A DNA stretch of 11,831 bases from Firm-04 sp964392175 (GTDB taxonomy: Bacteria; Bacillota; Clostridia; Oscillospirales; Ruminococcaceae): NCBI GenBank assembly GCA_964392175.1, contig CAYMOJ010000043.1:1-11831 (forward strand), in the 5' to 3' direction. Every line of letters begins with the position of its first letter. The stretch's first letter is position 1. This document shows, one piece after another, positions 1 to 7,253 of this stretch. A program made the translations under genes and the position numbers. The notes beneath the pieces were generated by a model, which searched no databases, had not been told where the DNA came from, and was given only the letters and a program-made list of their open reading frames with translations.

Positions 1-1
1 C

Positions 2-214
2 TATGTTAAGGGCGCAGCCGCACTGGTGGAGCGTCTCTCAGAGCGTCTGGGCATCGGCGTCGGTGAAATTACCCCCGACGGTAAGTTCTCTCTGGATGAT
101 TGCCGTTGCATCGGTGCTTGTGGTCTTGCCCCCGTGCTGACCATCAACGATGATGTTTACGGCAGACTGACCGCAGATGACATTGATTCCATTCTGGCAA
201 AGTACACCGGCTGA
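2..214 (+). CDS. hydC: NuoE-like [2Fe-2S] subunit of NAD(P)-linked [FeFe] hydrogenase, C-terminal part
   Basis: The gene is cut by the window start; its reading frame is open from base 2 and ends at a TGA at 212-214, leaving about 70 residues. The visible part is the C-terminal half of the thioredoxin-like [2Fe-2S] fold of NuoE/HydC: an amphipathic helix, then CRCIGACGLAPV, which carries the second CxxxC cysteine pair of the cluster, then the usual tail (VYGRLTADDIDSILAKY). The first cysteine pair lies upstream, outside the window. In the family this subunit passes electrons between the NADH-oxidising subunit and the rest of the complex in the cytoplasm. It is followed after 51 bp by the NuoF-like gene and then by the H-cluster gene, the HydC-HydB-HydA order of bifurcating hydrogenases. 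Formate dehydrogenases also use NuoE-like subunits, but the downstream hydrogenase decides the assignment. Confidence 0.9.
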   Translation, partial: YVKGAAALVERLSERLGIGVGEITPDGKFSLDDCRCIGACGLAPVLTINDDVYGRLTADDIDSILAKYTG

Positions 215-265
215 GCAGTTTTCGCTGAGGCTGTGTAAAACCAATCCAATCTAGGAGGATAAACA

Positions 266-2143
266 ATGAAGACTTATGAGGAACTCAAGGCGATCAGAGA
301 GCGTGCCGAAAAGGAAGTTGCTCTGAGAACCCATGGCGGCGCCTCTTCCCGATATGAAAGACACGTGCTGGTTTGTGGCGGTACCGGTTGTACTTCTTCC
401 GGCTCCCAGAAGATCATCACCGAGCTGGAAAAGCAGCTTGCCGCTTTTGATCTCACCGATAAAGTGCAGATCGTAAAGACCGGCTGCTTCGGTCTGTGTG
501 CAAAAGGCCCAATCATGATCGTTTACCCCGAAGGCTCTTTCTATTCGATGGTCAAGGTCGAGGAAATCGCCAAAATCGTGGAGGAGCATCTGAAAAACGG
601 CAACCCCGTGAAAGAATTCCTGTATGAGGAAACCCTGCACGGCGACCACATCAAGGCACTGGACGAGACAAACTTCTATGCCAAGCAGCACCGCGTTGCA
701 TTGCGTAACTGTGGTGTGATCAACCCTGAGTGCATCGAGGAATACATCGGCAGAGGCGGTTATGAGGCTCTGGCAAAGGTAGTTACCTCTATGACCCCCG
801 AAGAGGTCATCCAGACCGTTCTGGACAGTGGCCTGCGAGGCAGAGGCGGCGGTGGCTTCCCCACCGGTATGAAGTGGAAACTTGCAAGAAATCTCGTACC
901 CGATGCGGATATCAAGTATGTGTGCTGTAACGCCGACGAGGGCGACCCCGGCGCATTTATGGATCGTTCCATTCTGGAGGGTGACCCCCATGTTCTGATC
1001 GAGGCAATGGCGATCGCTGCTTTCGCCATCGGTGCAAGCCAGGGCTATGTCTATGTCCGTGCGGAGTATCCCATCGCTGTGCAGCGTCTGCGTTTTGCGA
1101 TTGAGCAAGCACGCGAAGCCGGTCTGCTGGGCAAGAACATCTTCGGCTCCAACTTTAGCTTTGATATGGATCTGCGTCTTGGCGCAGGTGCATTCGTCTG
1201 CGGTGAGGAAACTGCATTGATGACCTCTATTGAGGGCAACCGTGGTGAGCCTCGTCCCCGTCCGCCTTTCCCTGCCGAGAAAGGTCTGTACAACAAACCT
1301 ACTATCCTCAACAACGTGGAAACCTATGCAAATATTCCCCAGATCATCGTCAATGGTGCTGAGTGGTACGCCGCAATGGGTAAAGATAACTCCAAGGGTA
1401 CCAAGGTGTTCGCACTGGGCGGTAAGGTCACTAACACCGGTCTGGTGGAAGTGCCGATGGGTACTACACTCCGCGAGATCATTGAGGAGATCGGTGGCGG
1501 TATCCCCAACGGCAAGAAGTTCAAGGCAGCACAGGCAGGCGGTCCTTCCGGTGGTTGTATCCCCGCACAGCATTACGATGTGAACGTTGACTACGATAGC
1601 CTCGCAAAGATCGGCTGCATGATCGGTTCCGGCGGCTTGATCGTTATGGACGAGGATAACTGCATGGTCGATATCGCAAAATTCTTCCTGGAGTTTACCA
1701 TGGACGAATCCTGCGGTAAATGTGCACCCTGCCGTATCGGTACGAAGAGAATGTACGAGATCCTTGATAAGATCACAAAGGGTCAGGGCACTCTGGAGGA
1801 TATCGACAAGCTGGAAGAACTGTGCAACCATGTAAAGGCAAATTCCCTGTGCGGTCTGGGTCAGACTGCCCCCAACCCCGTTCTTTCCACGCTTCGTTTC
1901 TTCCGTGATGAGTATATTGCTCACGTTGTTGAAAAGCGTTGCCCCGCAGGTGTTTGTAAAGATTTGTTGCAGTACACCATTCTCGAAGATAAGTGCAAGG
2001 GCTGTACCGCTTGTGCAAGAAAGTGCCCCGCAAATGCGATCTCCGGCACCGTGAAGCAGCCGCACACCATCGATCCTGCAAAGTGCATCAAGTGCGGTGC
2101 TTGTATCGATACCTGTAAGTTCGGCGCAATCATCAAAAAGTAA
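266..2143 (+). CDS. hydB: NuoF-like NADH/FMN subunit of electron-bifurcating [FeFe] hydrogenase
   Basis: This 625-residue cytoplasmic flavoprotein oxidises or reduces NAD(P)H and distributes electrons over several Fe-S clusters. Domains seen in order: an N-terminal thioredoxin-like [2Fe-2S] domain with Cys37, 42, 74 and 78; the 51-kDa FMN/NADH domain with GRGGGGFPTG near residue 195 and NADEGDPGAF after it; an SLBB-type stretch; the [4Fe-4S] site ESCGKCAPCRIG (Cys483, 486, 489) completed by Cys529; and a C-terminal 2x[4Fe-4S] ferredoxin domain (Cys577, 580, 583, 587 and Cys607, 610, 613, 617). The added N- and C-terminal cluster domains distinguish HydB/HndC from respiratory NuoF. The start is fixed by AGGAGG 7 bases before the ATG. 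It lies between the NuoE-like gene and hydA, 14 bp from the latter. Whether NAD or NADP is used cannot be read from the sequence. Confidence 0.96.
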   Translation: MKTYEELKAIRERAEKEVALRTHGGASSRYERHVLVCGGTGCTSSGSQKIITELEKQLAAFDLTDKVQIVKTGCFGLCAKGPIMIVYPEGSFYSMVKVEEIAKIVEEHLKNGNPVKEFLYEETLHGDHIKALDETNFYAKQHRVALRNCGVINPECIEEYIGRGGYEALAKVVTSMTPEEVIQTVLDSGLRGRGGGGFPTGMKWKLARNLVPDADIKYVCCNADEGDPGAFMDRSILEGDPHVLIEAMAIAAFAIGASQGYVYVRAEYPIAVQRLRFAIEQAREAGLLGKNIFGSNFSFDMDLRLGAGAFVCGEETALMTSIEGNRGEPRPRPPFPAEKGLYNKPTILNNVETYANIPQIIVNGAEWYAAMGKDNSKGTKVFALGGKVTNTGLVEVPMGTTLREIIEEIGGGIPNGKKFKAAQAGGPSGGCIPAQHYDVNVDYDSLAKIGCMIGSGGLIVMDEDNCMVDIAKFFLEFTMDESCGKCAPCRIGTKRMYEILDKITKGQGTLEDIDKLEELCNHVKANSLCGLGQTAPNPVLSTLRFFRDEYIAHVVEKRCPAGVCKDLLQYTILEDKCKGCTACARKCPANAISGTVKQPHTIDPAKCIKCGACIDTCKFGAIIKK

Positions 2144-2157
2144 GGAGGCTTCTCGGC

Positions 2158-3918
2158 ATGAGTGAAATGCTGAATGTAACAATCAACGGTCAGGCAATTC
2201 AGGTTGCCAAGGGCAGCACCATTCTGGAGGCTGCACATCAGGCTAATGTGACCATTCCCACCCTCTGCTATATGAAAGATATCAACGAGATCGGCGCTTG
2301 CCGTATGTGCATCGTTGAGGCAAACGAAGGCAGAGGCTTCCGCTGCGTTGCAGCCTGTGTATATCCCTGCACCGAGGGCATGGAGATTCGTACCAACAGC
2401 CCCAAGGTGCTCGATTCTCGCAAAAAGACACTGGAACTGATCCTCTCCAACCATGACAGAAAATGCCTCTCCTGCGTGCGCAGCAATAACTGCGAGCTGC
2501 AAAAGCTGGCAAAGGATCTGGGCGTTGAGGACGCAAGCCGCTATGACGGTGAGCGCATTGAATACCCCATTGACACGACCGCTGCCCATATGTACCGCGA
2601 TAATAACAAGTGCGTACTGTGCCGTCGTTGCGTTGCTGTTTGTGAAAAAACACAGGGTATCGGCGTGATTGGTGCCAACGATCGTGGTATCAGCACCCAT
2701 ATCGGCTCTGCATTTGAAAAGGGCCTTGGCACAACTTCCTGCGTAAGCTGTGGCCAATGTATCGCCGTATGTCCCACCGGTGCGCTCTCCGAAAAGGACT
2801 TCACCAAGGAAGTGCTTGCAGCCATTGCTGACCCCGAAAAGAAGGTCATCGTCAACACTGCACCTGCCGTCCGTGCTGCCCTGGGCGAGGCATTCGGTAT
2901 GCCCATTGGCACCAATGTTGAAGGCAAAATGGTTGCTGCTCTGCGCAGATTAGGCTTTGATTTCGTATTTGATACCAACTTCTCTGCTGACCTGACCATC
3001 CTTGAGGAAGGCACTGAGTTGATCGAGCGCGTAACCAATCAGGGTGTGCTGCCACTGATCACCTCCTGCTCTCCCGGCTGGGTCAAGTTCTGTGAACATT
3101 ACTATCCCGATATGCTCCCCCACCTCTCCTCTTGCAAGAGCCCGCAGCAGATGTTCGGTGCGGTTACCAAAACTTATTTTGCAGAGAAAATGGGCTGGGA
3201 TCCCAAAGATATCGTATGCGTGAGCATCATGCCCTGTACCGCTAAGAAATTTGAGAGCGGCAGAGAGAACCAGTCCGCTTCCGGCTATCCCGATATCGAC
3301 TACGCATTGACCACCCGTGAGCTTTCTCGTATGATCGAGCGCGCAGGCTTGCAGTTTACCGCTCTGCCCGATGAAAAGTTTGATGATCCGCTGGGCATCT
3401 TTACCGGTGCGGGTCTGTTGTTTGGTGCAACCGGCGGCGTAATGGAGGCTGCTCTGCGTTATGCTGTTGAGGAGATTACCGGCGATAAGCTGGGTGCTGA
3501 CGCCATCGACTTCAAGGAAGTACGTGGTACAGATGGCATCAAAGAAGCAACCTACAAGGTCGGTGATCTGGAAGTCAAGGTCGCAGTTGTCAGCGGTCTG
3601 GCAAATGCCCGTATCGTGATGGACAAGATCCGCAGTGGTGAGGCAGACTATACCTTCGTTGAAATCATGGCTTGCCCCGGCGGCTGTGTCAACGGTGGCG
3701 GTCAGCCTATCCAGCCCGGCAGCGTGCGTAACTTCAATGATCTGCGTGCACTGCGTGCAAAGGCTTTGTACGATCAGGACGCTACCATGGAGCTGCGTAA
3801 GTCTCAGGATAACCCCGCTGTTCAGGCACTTTACACCGAATACCTCGGCGAGCCCGGCAGCCATAAGGCGCATGAGATTCTGCACACCAGCTATGTCGCT
3901 CGAAAGGTCAATTTCTGA
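2158..3918 (+). CDS. hydA: [FeFe] hydrogenase H-cluster subunit (HydA/HndD type)
   Basis: A 586-residue catalytic subunit that makes or consumes H2 at the H-cluster. Domains in order: [2Fe-2S] ferredoxin (Cys37, 48, 51 and probably Cys67); the His-Cys3 [4Fe-4S] site (His99, Cys103, 106, 112); a 2x[4Fe-4S] domain (CVLCRRCVAVC and CVSCGQCIAVC); then the H-cluster domain with L1 TSCSPGW (302-308), L2 MPCTAKKFE (from 358) and L3 EIMACPGGCVNGGGQP (from 502). L2 and L3 are canonical, while L1 has Ser305 where most enzymes have a second Cys. There is no signal peptide, so the enzyme is cytoplasmic. The start follows AAGGAGG closely. Together with HydB and HydC it should form a soluble complex that confurcates NADH and reduced ferredoxin to H2 during fermentation, or runs in reverse. 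No maturation genes (hydE/F/G) lie in the window. The gene ends 32 bp before a strong terminator. Confidence 0.97.
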   Translation: MSEMLNVTINGQAIQVAKGSTILEAAHQANVTIPTLCYMKDINEIGACRMCIVEANEGRGFRCVAACVYPCTEGMEIRTNSPKVLDSRKKTLELILSNHDRKCLSCVRSNNCELQKLAKDLGVEDASRYDGERIEYPIDTTAAHMYRDNNKCVLCRRCVAVCEKTQGIGVIGANDRGISTHIGSAFEKGLGTTSCVSCGQCIAVCPTGALSEKDFTKEVLAAIADPEKKVIVNTAPAVRAALGEAFGMPIGTNVEGKMVAALRRLGFDFVFDTNFSADLTILEEGTELIERVTNQGVLPLITSCSPGWVKFCEHYYPDMLPHLSSCKSPQQMFGAVTKTYFAEKMGWDPKDIVCVSIMPCTAKKFESGRENQSASGYPDIDYALTTRELSRMIERAGLQFTALPDEKFDDPLGIFTGAGLLFGATGGVMEAALRYAVEEITGDKLGADAIDFKEVRGTDGIKEATYKVGDLEVKVAVVSGLANARIVMDKIRSGEADYTFVEIMACPGGCVNGGGQPIQPGSVRNFNDLRALRAKALYDQDATMELRKSQDNPAVQALYTEYLGEPGSHKAHEILHTSYVARKVNF

Positions 3919-3950
3919 TTTTTCACGCATATCCGTAAAATCAACTTTGC

Positions 3951-3991
3951 AAACCCGAAGGACTTTTCTCGTCCTTCGGGTTTGTTTTTTT
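3951..3991 (+). terminator. Intrinsic terminator of the hydrogenase operon
   Basis: A perfect 13-bp inverted repeat (AAACCCGAAGGAC at 3951-3963, GTCCTTCGGGTTT at 3971-3983) encloses a 7-base loop and runs into a T-tract that is broken only by one G. It lies 32 bp after the hydA stop. Read on the other strand the same hairpin is followed by a poorer T-run, so it might also stop the convergent ECF operon, about 100 bp past that operon's last stop codon; no better minus-strand terminator is visible there. Confidence 0.95.
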
Positions 3992-4079
3992 ACAGGATAC
4001 AATCACACTGCTTGCGCAAATCGCAGTGATGCCCTCATAAATGGAACACCGCACGATTTGCAAAAAACCGCGCGGCGTA

Positions 4080-4748
4080 TCATAAGCCGTATTTGATTTC
4101 AATGCGCGCAAGCTTATCATCCACAGGCTTGCGCATCAGCCACAAAAACAGTACATTGCTAAAAGCATATAGTAACGTGTAGGGCAATGCGGTAAGCAAT
4201 GTTGTGCAGTACATTGTAAGCGAGAATCCCTCGTACTGCCACACCACCGTCCAGATGTCCATCAGCATAGAGTATGCAATGCCGGTTACGCAACCATAAA
4301 TGAGCAACAGCCATTTGTATCGCCGCAACACGCGATGCATTGCTCCTGCTACCCAACCGATCAGCCCCCACGCTAACATCTGAAAAACCGTCCATGGGCC
4401 TTGCCCAAAAAACATATTGGAAAGCAGTGCCGTTCCGGCACCAATCAAAAAGCCTGACTCCCTGCCCAGATACAGTGACCCAAGGATAATAATCGCAGTG
4501 ACCGGCTTCACCATAGGCAGCATTCTGCCCAAAACCGCCAGAGCCATAAAAATCACAGAAAGTACCAATCTGCGCGTCCCGATCTTCTTTTGCTCTATGC
4601 CACAAATAAACAGCAGCAGAATCAATGCCGCCATAATAAAGATCATGAGCGCGGTATATTTTGTGGGCAATTGTGATGACATCCATACCGTCACAGGCAT
4701 CACCAGCAGTGGCAGCAGATAGCACAAAATCGATCGCAGACGTTTCAT
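4080..4748 (-). CDS. ECF transporter S component, probable corrinoid specificity subunit
   Basis: A 222-residue integral membrane protein, very hydrophobic with about six membrane segments, beginning MKRLRSILCYLL. The segment KPVTAIIILGSLYLG, followed by SNMFFGQGPWTVFQMLAWG, is a pattern seen in ECF substrate-binding (S) subunits that travel with their own ATPase and T subunit. S components bind the vitamin outside and are toppled by the ECF module. The ATG was chosen because it overlaps the ATPase stop (ATGA), giving translational coupling, with a moderate AAAGGCGGTG upstream; a longer open frame to 4928 would overlap the ATPase needlessly. The substrate cannot be read from the protein. Corrinoid is inferred from the riboswitch-like leader and the transcobalamin-like proteins of the same operon; CbrT of lactobacilli is a known cobalamin S component. 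No convincing dedicated terminator follows. Confidence 0.85.
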   Translation of the reverse strand: MKRLRSILCYLLPLLVMPVTVWMSSQLPTKYTALMIFIMAALILLLFICGIEQKKIGTRRLVLSVIFMALAVLGRMLPMVKPVTAIIILGSLYLGRESGFLIGAGTALLSNMFFGQGPWTVFQMLAWGLIGWVAGAMHRVLRRYKWLLLIYGCVTGIAYSMLMDIWTVVWQYEGFSLTMYCTTLLTALPYTLLYAFSNVLFLWLMRKPVDDKLARIEIKYGL

Positions 4749-6367
4749 TGCGCTGCACCGCCTTTTGCTTTCACCGTGCAGCATTCTGCTACACTTTCCA
4801 CGGTGATCGCATTTTCGCACAGTCCTCTGCTGATACGCCTTGCCGCAGTAGTATAAAAGTAATTTTGTGAGAAAAAAGCAGTCGGTGATTGCATTCCGAT
4901 GACGGTACCACGAAACAATAAACCGCAAGTATCCGCAAACAGAGCAGCAAATTCCACATCATGGGTCACGGTCAATATAGCAACGCCGCGGCCGCATAAT
5001 CCTCGCAGGATCGCGCCCAGCTTCGCTTTGGCTGTAACATCTAAGCCCTTGGTCGGCTCATCCAACAGTAAAATCTGCGGACGCTGCCCCAAAATTTTGC
5101 CGAGTGCTACCAATTGCTGCTGTCCACCGCTGAGATCATAAGGATGTTGCTGCAAAATCGAAGTCAAATCAAAAGGCAATGCTTCTATCATACACTGTGT
5201 TTCGGCAAGCTCTTCGGCAACGGTATTCCGCGCAAAGAGCATCTGCACGTTTTGTGGTAGCATGGCAATGCAGTTTTGATACAGATCCCCACCCTCATAT
5301 TTGCTGATGGACTTCTGTAGCACCGTAATTTTACCGCAATAGGGTCGCAGCAAGCCAGCTGCGTTTTTCAACAAAGTTGATTTTCCTGCGCCGTTATCTC
5401 CCAGCAAACAGATCCACTGCCCGCGATGCAACGTCAGATCGCATTCGTGCAGGATATCTTCTGCCCTGCGCTCGTAACGAAAGCAAACGCCCTTCAATGA
5501 GAGTGCCACATCGTCAAACGATTTTTGCAAGGGATGCTGCCCGTCATGCAGTGTGAAATGCTGTTGCAGATATGCCTTGCCCTCTGCCACGGAAAGTGGT
5601 GTTTGCTCCTGCATTTTCGGCAGCTTGTGGTATAGCCGTGCCGCCACTGGCATAGCATCTGTCATGGGGTGATGGGTAGGCAAAGCGGATAGCACTGCAC
5701 GAGGGGTGCCAAAAGCTGCGATCCTGCCCTTTTCCAACAGCAGCATGGCAGTCGATGCAGGAATTGCCTCCTCTAAACGATGTTCCGTAAGTAAGATTGT
5801 CAGCGAAAAATCTCGATGTAGCCGTTTCAGGGTCGCCATAAAATCGGCAGCGGCAATGGGGTCAAGCTGCGCAGTTGGCTCATCCAGAATCAGAATTTGA
5901 GGCTGCATCACCATCACCGAAGCAAGATGCAGCAATTGCTTCTGCCCACCTGAAAGGCTTGCCGTATCACGGTCATACTGGTTGGTCATACCAAAGTACG
6001 ATGCCATCTCTGCCACACGAATACGAATCTCATCGGATGGCGTACCCAGATTCTCCAGCCCAAATGCCAGCTCATGCCACACGCGGTCGGTCACGATCTG
6101 CTCTTCGGGATGCTGAGAAACAAATCCCACTGTTTGGGATGGCATTTCTTCGATGGGAGTATCGCCAAACAAAATTTCTCCCGAACGCGTACCTTTGGGC
6201 GTGAATTGCGGTTTCATCAATCGCAGCAGTGTGGTTTTACCACAACCGGTTTCGCCACAAATGGTCAAAAACGCGCCCTCTTCCACCGAAAAAGAGATCC
6301 TATGCAAGGTCGGTGTATCCGCTGTAGGATACGAAAAGCTCACATTACGGAGCGCAAGCGTCGCCAT
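4745..6367 (-). CDS. Fused double ABC ATPase of an ECF transporter (EcfA-EcfA')
   Basis: A 540-residue cytoplasmic protein with two nucleotide-binding domains in one chain. NBD1 has Walker A GETGCGKTT (38-46), Q-loop Gln85, signature LSGGQ (138-142), Walker B ILILDEP (158-164) and His196. NBD2 has GDNGAGKST (323-331), Gln372, LSGGQ (412-416), Walker B LLLDEP (433-438) and His469. All catalytic motifs are intact in both halves, so both sites should hydrolyse ATP. A C-terminal tail after about residue 490 (FFSQNYFYTTAARRISR) resembles the tail of fused CbiO/YkoD-type ATPases. GGAGGTG just before the ATG supports the start, which lies inside the end of the T-subunit gene (28-bp overlap); the end overlaps the S gene by 4 bp. 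A fused ATPase within a complete A-T-S cluster suggests a dedicated transporter, not a shared ECF module. Confidence 0.95.
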   Translation of the reverse strand: MATLALRNVSFSYPTADTPTLHRISFSVEEGAFLTICGETGCGKTTLLRLMKPQFTPKGTRSGEILFGDTPIEEMPSQTVGFVSQHPEEQIVTDRVWHELAFGLENLGTPSDEIRIRVAEMASYFGMTNQYDRDTASLSGGQKQLLHLASVMVMQPQILILDEPTAQLDPIAAADFMATLKRLHRDFSLTILLTEHRLEEAIPASTAMLLLEKGRIAAFGTPRAVLSALPTHHPMTDAMPVAARLYHKLPKMQEQTPLSVAEGKAYLQQHFTLHDGQHPLQKSFDDVALSLKGVCFRYERRAEDILHECDLTLHRGQWICLLGDNGAGKSTLLKNAAGLLRPYCGKITVLQKSISKYEGGDLYQNCIAMLPQNVQMLFARNTVAEELAETQCMIEALPFDLTSILQQHPYDLSGGQQQLVALGKILGQRPQILLLDEPTKGLDVTAKAKLGAILRGLCGRGVAILTVTHDVEFAALFADTCGLLFRGTVIGMQSPTAFFSQNYFYTTAARRISRGLCENAITVESVAECCTVKAKGGAAQ

Positions 6368-7230
6368 CGATACACCTCCATGATCTCAGCCACCGCAGGA
6401 TACAGGCACAATAATCCATAGGCAAAATATGCTGCCACAGCATAAAGATCTGCGGAAGGCATTTGCCAACAAGGATAAAACTGCACGGTCAGCGCACCGC
6501 TGCTCTGTGCAAACAATATCGTCGATACGAAGATGAAAATGATCCCCAGATGCAGTCCATCCCGCAACCGAAATCGCTCTTCCGCAAGCCGTGTGCGCTT
6601 CTGCACACCATAACAACGCGCTGCCATACTATCTGCCGTGATGATACCGTTTTCAATCGCCCAGGAAAGCGTTGCAGAAAAAATATGCAGATGCTCAGCA
6701 GTGCGGTGCAGGAGGTTGTCCTCCTGTGCCAGCCCGGCGACGCGCCTTGCCTCACGGATCTGCCGCATGATCTGCGAAAGCCTTGCTGACTGTCGTAATC
6801 CCATAGAAACAACCAACGCCATCTGTGGAGAAATCCCCCCCAACAGACAAAGAATGCGCTCCGAAGTCATATGGGACGCCAAAAATGCAAACCACAAAAG
6901 CGTCGCTGCAAGCATCAGACCGGCAACCATTCCATAGCGAAGTGCCTCTGCGGTTACTGCCCTATCATTGATAAACAGCAACACCGTTTCCCCACGCTGA
7001 TTCCACAGGGGATTCAGCAATGCCGATACAACGATCATCAACGCAGAAAGCCCCCAAAGGCGGAATAAATATCGTTTATCACGGTGTGTATCGGGCAGCA
7101 AAGAATACGCCCCTGCTCCAACCAATGCGATACAAAGAAGCATCGGATTGCGCAAAAACATAGCAATCAGAATCACCGCTAGAAGATGGGCAGCCATGGG
7201 CAGAGGATGCATTTGTTGCAACGGGCGCAT
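6340..7230 (-). CDS. ECF transporter T component (EcfT/CbiQ family)
   Basis: A 296-residue membrane protein with several hydrophobic segments (about 12-46, 60-72, 98-118, 226-241 and 260-280) and a central cytoplasmic region with the two short motifs of EcfT coupling helices: REARRV (159-164) and SMAARCYG (201-208). EcfT holds the two ATPase domains to the S component and passes on the ATP-driven movement. The start is the ATG at 7230, preceded by AAGGAG at good distance; an in-frame ATG at 7305 has no such site and would overlap the previous gene by 52 bp. It lies 23 bp after the transcobalamin-like gene and overlaps the ATPase gene. Both motifs deviate from the usual Ala-Arg-Gly: they read ARR and ARC. 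Confidence 0.92.
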   Translation of the reverse strand: MRPLQQMHPLPMAAHLLAVILIAMFLRNPMLLCIALVGAGAYSLLPDTHRDKRYLFRLWGLSALMIVVSALLNPLWNQRGETVLLFINDRAVTAEALRYGMVAGLMLAATLLWFAFLASHMTSERILCLLGGISPQMALVVSMGLRQSARLSQIMRQIREARRVAGLAQEDNLLHRTAEHLHIFSATLSWAIENGIITADSMAARCYGVQKRTRLAEERFRLRDGLHLGIIFIFVSTILFAQSSGALTVQFYPCWQMPSADLYAVAAYFAYGLLCLYPAVAEIMEVYRWRRLRSVM

Positions 7231-7253
7231 GATGTTTCTCCTTTCCGCAGCTG

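Noticed and set aside
251..2182. A 643-codon open frame antisense to hydB, and similar long ones at 1921-2757 and 2950-4002
   Set aside because: They lie opposite highly conserved hydrogenase genes, their translations show no recognisable domain, and such long shadow frames are expected from the codon bias of the sense strand.
4049..4075. A hairpin (CCGCGC/GTGCGG on the minus strand) after the S-component gene as a terminator
   Set aside because: The stem is short, the loop is long, and no T-run follows it.
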